DNA from: Phoronis australis
Taxonomy: Eukaryota; Phoronida; Phoronidae
Length of the DNA stretch: 64,000 nt
Direction of reading: 5' to 3'
Assembly (NCBI GenBank): GCA_002633005.1
Contig: NMRA01000064.1
Coordinates: 605,895 to 669,894, forward strand
Part shown: piece after piece, positions 58,941 through 64,000 of the stretch
Layout: the number at the start of each line of letters is the position of its first letter
Numbering within the stretch: the stretch's first letter is position 1
Made by a program: the position numbers and the translations under genes
Notes under the pieces: model-generated
What the model saw: the letters and a program-made list of their open reading frames with translations, nothing else
Told to the model about the DNA's origin: nothing
Databases searched by the model: none

Positions 58941-60882
58941 GAAAACAAATTAAGCACACTTGTTGATTTAGTGCATTTCCAGACAAAGTACCGGTAACCC
59001 CTCTGGCGAGTAAAATTAAAACTATAAGCAATGTGTCAATAGGTTTCATTTGGAGATCGATACACACAGAGGGAAAATGATAGACTATAACCAAATTCGA
59101 AACTTATTTTAGAATTAGGCGATGAAATGCTGACACTACACTACATGTCTAAACGCTAGGGAAGTGTTTTTAGTAAAATGTTTCATTTTGCAGTTATGTT
59201 TGACTTTGGTAACTAATTAAAGTATCAATTCGCACATCAAAAGTTACATTAAGACAGAAATGTGGCTTTTGAGACTTTATTTAGGAATTTTGTAAATATT
59301 TTTCATTTAATCTACATTTCCAACAAAACGATTTTTGTTTTAAGGCAGCTGCAAACTGGTGTTCTGTTGGTTTACATTGTACATACTTCTACAGTTTACC
59401 TGTATAACATTGGTCTCAACTTTTCAGATGCCCCAATTTATGGTCTCGCAAAAACTGACAATGTTCCTAATGCCAGTTGGTTATTCCAGGGTGACTGTGT
59501 TCAGAACAAAAAATGACCCATCATGACAAGCCAAGTTGTAAACCTGGTCTCAAGAGGTAACAAACTGTCAATTATTTACAAACTTTCTACTTTCACTGAA
59601 CTTTAAATTCAAAGCATATTTAATGATTGTGTAGATATTTTGTTGAAATTCAGACTTTTTGCTAGTTACCTCCAAACCCTTGGTATGCAGCGCCATCTTC
59701 AGCCACTATGACATGAATATCATGACCAAATACTGTCGCAAGCTAACTGCTGAATTTTACAATTTACCTTTAAAATTAGAATTTGTTTACATTTAAAGAA
59801 AGGGCAACACTGTGTTACCAGGGACAAATTTATTTAACACATCACTTTGGCTACTGCCAAATTTCATAAGACTATGTACCATATTACAATATAGATAAGT
59901 CAGTGAACTTAGCTAAATACCTACAAATCTAGATTTTAACTGTGAAAATATAAATTTTCTGAAAGTAGAAAACCTGCAGAATACGAATTTTTACCAATCT
60001 ACCATTAATTGGATCACATGGCAATTGAGTTACATGGTCATGTCTTTCTAGCAAAATTTAGAAAAAAGAAAGGTATATTCATAGCAAAAAAGTCCAAAAC
60101 AAGGATCAAATGTTGTTTCATATAAATGATGGTGAAATCTCATAAAACATCGTTACAGTTTACTAAATTTTCAATTAATTTTTGCTTTATTCAATTTTTG
60201 ATTTTTTCATAAAACCAAAAAGTCCAATTTTATGCCTTGAAAAAGTGTAATTCACAAACACTTCACAACAGTGTTTTGGAAAACACCATTTCCTATATAT
60301 ATATAATGTTCCAAAGTTAGCTAAGTTTGGACAATTTTTAGAATACAGCACAGCCTTAAGTACCCTAAATCTTGAAGCACAGCATATATCTAAGAAAACT
60401 TTAGGAACTCTGTATGAAATTGCATTATGCCACTGTGGGCAACAAATAACTGAATATATATAAACTTGACATAAGTTATTTATTAACAACTCAGTTAACA
60501 GCTTATTTACACTATCCCATGTAATAACCACAAAATGCACACACTATAAAGCAGTACCACATCAATATTTGTTTATGGGCAACTGTGTATATACTATCAA
60601 CCTCATTGTGGCCAACAGAGGTCATCACTGCATGGTCTTGTTTACAACTGCATTATGAACTGAAGCCATAACTTGCTGTCTAGTCCTCAGCACCAATCAT
60701 CTTCCAATGAACAAACTGTGTAACAAACCACAAAATTGCAACACACAAGTGACACCACTTCAATGAACCAGAAATGTTCACCTGACACCACAACGTTCCT
60801 GTGCTTAAAATCTGAAGTGTTATTTGTTCCTGGGAAGTCAATTTCTCAACTTGCATCATGAATCTCATCAAGCTTCAACATG
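58941..60882. other. Intergenic, with dispersed repeat copy
   Basis: Contains the second copy of the 690-935 repeat. A minus-strand AATAAA at 60479-60484 could end CHCHD1 transcripts. No gene seen. Confidence 0.5.
59850..60095. repeat. Dispersed repeat, copy 2 (partner at 690-935)
   Basis: Same word order as 690-935: TAGCTAAATACCTACAAATC, TTTTCTGAAAGTAGAAAAC, a CCATTAATT box, CATGGTCATG and CATAGCAAAAAAGT. Confidence 0.6.
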
Positions 60883-60996
60883 TCACTTTGGTTGAGGATG
60901 TCTTTTAAAAAGAGTATTCACATGTTTTGAAGATATTCTTTTCTGTCCTGGTACCATACCCTGGGCTTCGGCGGCTTGTAACTTGGCGGAGGCTGC
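60883..60996 (-). CDS. CHCHD1: CHCHD1 exon 3
   Basis: Acceptor TTTATATTTCAG; reads AASAKLQAAEAQGMVPGQKR, ISSKHVNTLFKRHPQPK, stop at 60883. Phase 0 with exon 2. Confidence 0.88.
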   Translation of the reverse strand, partial: AASAKLQAAEAQGMVPGQKRISSKHVNTLFKRHPQPK

Positions 60997-63547
60997 CTGA
61001 AATATAAAGGAAACCAAGCATGTTAAATTCAGCGACTGGGTGTGGAAACTCAAGTTGGCAATCAGCAAATGTCAATGTAAACACAACGAAGGGCATTTCG
61101 TGCAGAAATAACATAAATAGTACAAATCCAAGATTTGTGGCATTTTGAAAAGAAAATGTCTTACTGTGTCTGAATCGCCATATACTTCCATTATTCTGCA
61201 TGCATTTGTCAATGCTGCGCACTTGTTATGCCTAAATCACCCATCTTGTGATCAGTCTCAATTCTCCCAATAAAGGAGTGTGTACCACTACCAGACCTCA
61301 TCTAGTGTGAGTTCAGGGCATCCAAAAGGACACCCCGACTCAAATTTAGTCACTCTGGTAAGGATGCCCTGTTCAGTACTTGGACACCTAGCTGGCTAGC
61401 TAGCTGTATGAAGACTATCGTACTTGTATTGCATATGTATACTGAACTAATAATGTACCTAGATTGTACTTGGAGCACAAATTGTATTTCACTGCTCTAC
61501 AATTTTGTGCTAGACAACAAAGATTGGATGTTTTCTTTGAATATATGAGGTCTGCTTACTGCAGTCGAACTACCTGGGGGATTTTTAACAGGGTGTCCAA
61601 CAGCCTTGGTGCGAACCTGAATATAAAATTGTAAAAACATGTGTTTAGCCAAGGCAGATTGACATTATGATGGTGAAAACAGTCATTGAGCATGGCAGAG
61701 CAGTGCAATACAGTGTAATACGTGTACAATACAATTTACAATACATGTACAATCCAAGTACAATACTATTACAATATACAAGTACAATACACATCTGGGT
61801 GAGATCAATGGTGCTGACACATTGACCTGAGTTTGCCACTGTGAACATCGACAACATCGAAATTTCCCTTCATGTTTCCAGGCTATTTTGTGACAGGTTG
61901 CAGGTTTCAGTTAGGGAAAGGGAATCGTAAAATGAGACAAACCTTGAGGTTCTGTGAAGAAATAGGAGGAAATTAGCAACCTTGACCAAAATGTTCATTA
62001 TGAGAAATAAAAAAACATTGACGTAAAGAAGAGCTTTTTGTTAAATCTTACACTACTAGTGACATGCACAAGTTATGCAACTGTATTTTGCATCCATTCT
62101 ATGAAAAATATTTTTGTCATGCAATGAACTAACTTCACAGTTACCTGACTAGCAGCGTAGCACTTATTGAAAGCGGTAACTTCTTTTGAGCATCGTAACT
62201 GGTCAAAATCATATTCTTTAAAGCAGTTTAACATCGTTGACATTTCTTGAAGACACGCAACCTCTGCAATAAAATGATGTGTTAAAACACACCTGATTTG
62301 ACACTCCACTCCATTGTATTTATAATGAAACATCCAGATGGTAAAGCTTGTTGCAGTCAGGTTTCATAAAGGCCTACAATCAACATTAACTCTAAAAACC
62401 TATTTTGTGACAAACATAAGTAAAAATGAAAAATGCCATGAATATAAAGTGTTTTCAAATGACGTCATCCATTAGATCATCCGTCATGTTGGAGGACAAA
62501 CATTTCAGCATGTTTGTGGTATCGTGAAGCATAGGCCCATTTCTTATCCAAATTTTCAGCAGAATTTACTCAGAATGGTGAATCTTTGTGCAATAGTTGG
62601 ATTCTCAAGCAGGGGTGATAGCGATTTTACGTTGTACTATCGGGCAGTCGAACTAAATTTTTTTTCTTTTGAAAGAAAACCTTCAATATCATCGGAACGA
62701 TAATGCATCCCACACAACAAAAATACAAATATATGTAAGGAGTACAAAGTTATTGCAACTTTTGCGGTGAAATTAGGGTCACTTGTTTGGACCAGGTTAG
62801 ACATCTTGAGAGGCAGCGGCATAAGTTCTTACTTTTCAAGCGCATTAAATAAGTTTAAGCTTGGACGTTCAGCATGGAAAAATGGTTGATCCAAAAGCAA
62901 CATGTTCCCCGTCTCTTAGTTCCCTTGTCTCTGTTCCGTCATCTCAATTTTCCCCGTTCCGATTTTGGAATTTTATAGGGGTCTATGCCTCTACTAAAGG
63001 TCACCAGTTGTCTTACGTAAGCTGATCACCAGTAACTAACAACTCACAATAACTCGGCTTACTGTTCTTGACCACTGCCATTGCTAGTCCTCTAACATTT
63101 CGCAGTTCCGTGTACTGATGATGTTACTGCAAACATTCTATACAACAAGACAGATAACTGCTAACACAAAAGTTTAAGACTTACAACATCATATGAGCAA
63201 ATTACGGTAAAACAGGAGTAAACGGGTCCCACTTGAAAATGCGGGAACAAGGTTACACTGAATAATGGACACTGCCATTACTCAGTGAAAGCTAGTTCCA
63301 GGCAGCCATTCAAGAGGGGCCCGTTTACTCCACTTTTACTCAAAGTACAATGAAAATTGAAAGCCGAAGTGTGTAGCCTGGTACTGGTAGGCCTGGTTAA
63401 CTTACGCTTTTGGGAGTCTGATTTACCAGAGACTCTGTCCTTTAAAACAGGTGGTAAAAGTTGTCTAAATGTGTTATGCGGTTTGTAATTGTTAAATTTC
63501 CTACATAACCTAATATTATTTTTCAAAGCTTCGCTCAGGTGCGGCAT
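60883..63547 (-). CDS. CHCHD1: CHCHD1 (mitochondrial small ribosomal subunit protein mS37)
   Basis: Small component of the mitochondrial ribosome small subunit, with a CHCH fold normally oxidised in the intermembrane space pathway. Three exons (63547-63406, 62263-62145, 60996-60883) join in phase to 124 residues; the human protein has 118. The twin CX9C pattern is intact in exon 2: C-LQEMSTMLN-C and C-SKEVTAFNK-C. The first exon gives a basic N terminus with LLPPVLKDRVSGK, matching the PVLKPN...ANRVG region of CHCHD1. The last exon ends KHVNTLFKRHPQPK, like the NKLNKLLQRFPNKP tail. It stands head to head with METTL14. Confidence 0.9.
60997..62144. other. CHCHD1 intron 2, with GTACAATAC-rich stretch
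   Basis: Between 61708 and 61795 the word GTACAATAC and shortened forms recur about seven times. Otherwise nothing recognised. Confidence 0.5.
62145..62263 (-). CDS. CHCHD1: CHCHD1 exon 2 (CHCH domain)
   Basis: Acceptor TTTTATTGCAG; reads VACLQEMSTMLNCFKEYDFD, then QLRCSKEVTAFNKCYAASQ; donor GTAACT, phase 0. Both CX9C motifs are complete. Confidence 0.92.
62264..63405. other. CHCHD1 intron 1, nothing recognised
   Basis: No coding or repeat feature that I can support. The reciprocal AAACGGGTCCCACTT / GGGGCCCGTTTACTCCAC words near 63218 and 63320 hint at a small inverted repeat. Confidence 0.45.
63406..63547 (-). CDS. CHCHD1: CHCHD1 exon 1
   Basis: ATG at 63547 (MPHLSEALKNNIRLCRKFNN); basic; ends SDSQK plus one base at donor GTAAGT. 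Confidence 0.88.
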
Positions 63548-63837
63548 TTTCAGCCACTAACTGCACAACCGGAAGCACGTAACGAGTGTTTTCCGATTGT
63601 CGTAATGTGACATTGATTCAAAACAAGCGGCTGTGTTCGATTTTAACAATTATATAAAGACTTTTTTGCATTTGTAAGTGCTCAATAAACTGATTTTTTT
63701 CAAGCAGATAAAATTATGTTCAAATACATAACAGTATGAAGAAACTCACGCTTTTAGCACGACAACCGCAATCCGTGTCATTTTGTTTGCCGGGCACTGA
63801 GTCCCGAAGCTTCTGTTAGTAAGAGGCGTTTTTAGAT
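63548..63837. promoter_or_regulatory. Bidirectional promoter region of CHCHD1 and METTL14
   Basis: Only 290 bp separate the two divergent start codons. Both transcription starts and 5' leaders must lie here unless an upstream non-coding exon exists. I see no clear TATA box; this is the usual arrangement for housekeeping pairs. Confidence 0.6.
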
Positions 63838-63903
63838 ATGGGCGACAGATTGAAAGAACTGAGGGAAAGGTCGCAGAAAAGAAGGCAACTTTTAGCACAG
63901 CAG
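63838..63903 (+). CDS. METTL14: METTL14 first coding exon (gene continues beyond the window)
   Basis: METTL14 is the RNA-binding partner of METTL3 in the nuclear N6-adenosine mRNA methyltransferase. The 66-nt exon reads MGDRLKELRERSQKRRQLLA and QQ, matching the conserved METTL14 start ([21 protein letters not shown] in human). Splicing at CAG|GTTGCT is phase 0 and would lead to the LG that follows in homologues; the unspliced frame stops soon after. The donor is not strong. Identification rests on 22 residues but they are distinctive. Confidence 0.85.
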
Positions 63904-64000
63904 GTTGCTTTGACGTTGTCATCGTTGTAATTTTCGTCGACGTTCTTTCTTACTTTCAATTCAGATCTTGTAGTAATAGTCGAGATCACCCGACTCGGGA

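Overview
This is a metazoan nuclear genomic window: AT-rich, sparsely coding and rich in introns and repeats, with canonical GT-AG introns. I rebuilt six conserved genes by joining open frames at splice sites whose phases agree. An ADMP gene beside a Pinhead gene, plus invertebrate-like NCX, MRM2, CHCHD1 and METTL14, points to a bilaterian and most likely an invertebrate deuterostome. A hemichordate would fit best, but I cannot prove the species. Single N bases at 23408, 31950 and 34489 mark assembly joins.

Layout. (1) 1-26430, + strand: the 3' two thirds of a sodium/calcium exchanger (SLC8/NCX). Visible are part of the cytoplasmic loop, two Calx-beta domains with a candidate 18-nt microexon between their halves, and the C-terminal membrane half with the alpha-2 repeat. 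The N-terminal membrane exons lie left of the window. The introns hold SINE-like copies, MITEs, minisatellites and a stretch assembled twice at an N. (2) 30037-31240, - strand: complete two-exon MRM2, a mitochondrial 2'-O-rRNA methyltransferase. (3) 31241-37162: intergenic, with a 47-bp minisatellite and a Penelope-like GIY-YIG remnant. (4) 37163-43114, - strand: complete five-exon ADMP, a BMP-type ligand. (5) 46848 to about 52300 (perhaps 52911), - strand: Pinhead, a secreted cysteine-rich protein with three DVGxC repeats, directly upstream of ADMP in the same orientation. (6) 52912-60882: no conserved gene; a 2.7-kb interval bounded by hAT-like inverted termini contains two exon-like frames of unknown nature. 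(7) 60883-63547, - strand: complete three-exon CHCHD1 (mS37), head to head with the first exon of METTL14 (+, 63838-63903), which runs off the right edge.

How they work together. ADMP and Pinhead are linked functionally as dorsal-ventral patterning genes, and their tandem order matters because in Ciona transcription of Pinhead represses the neighbouring Admp in cis. MRM2 and CHCHD1 both serve the mitochondrial ribosome but are not adjacent. METTL14 and CHCHD1 probably share a roughly 290-bp bidirectional promoter.
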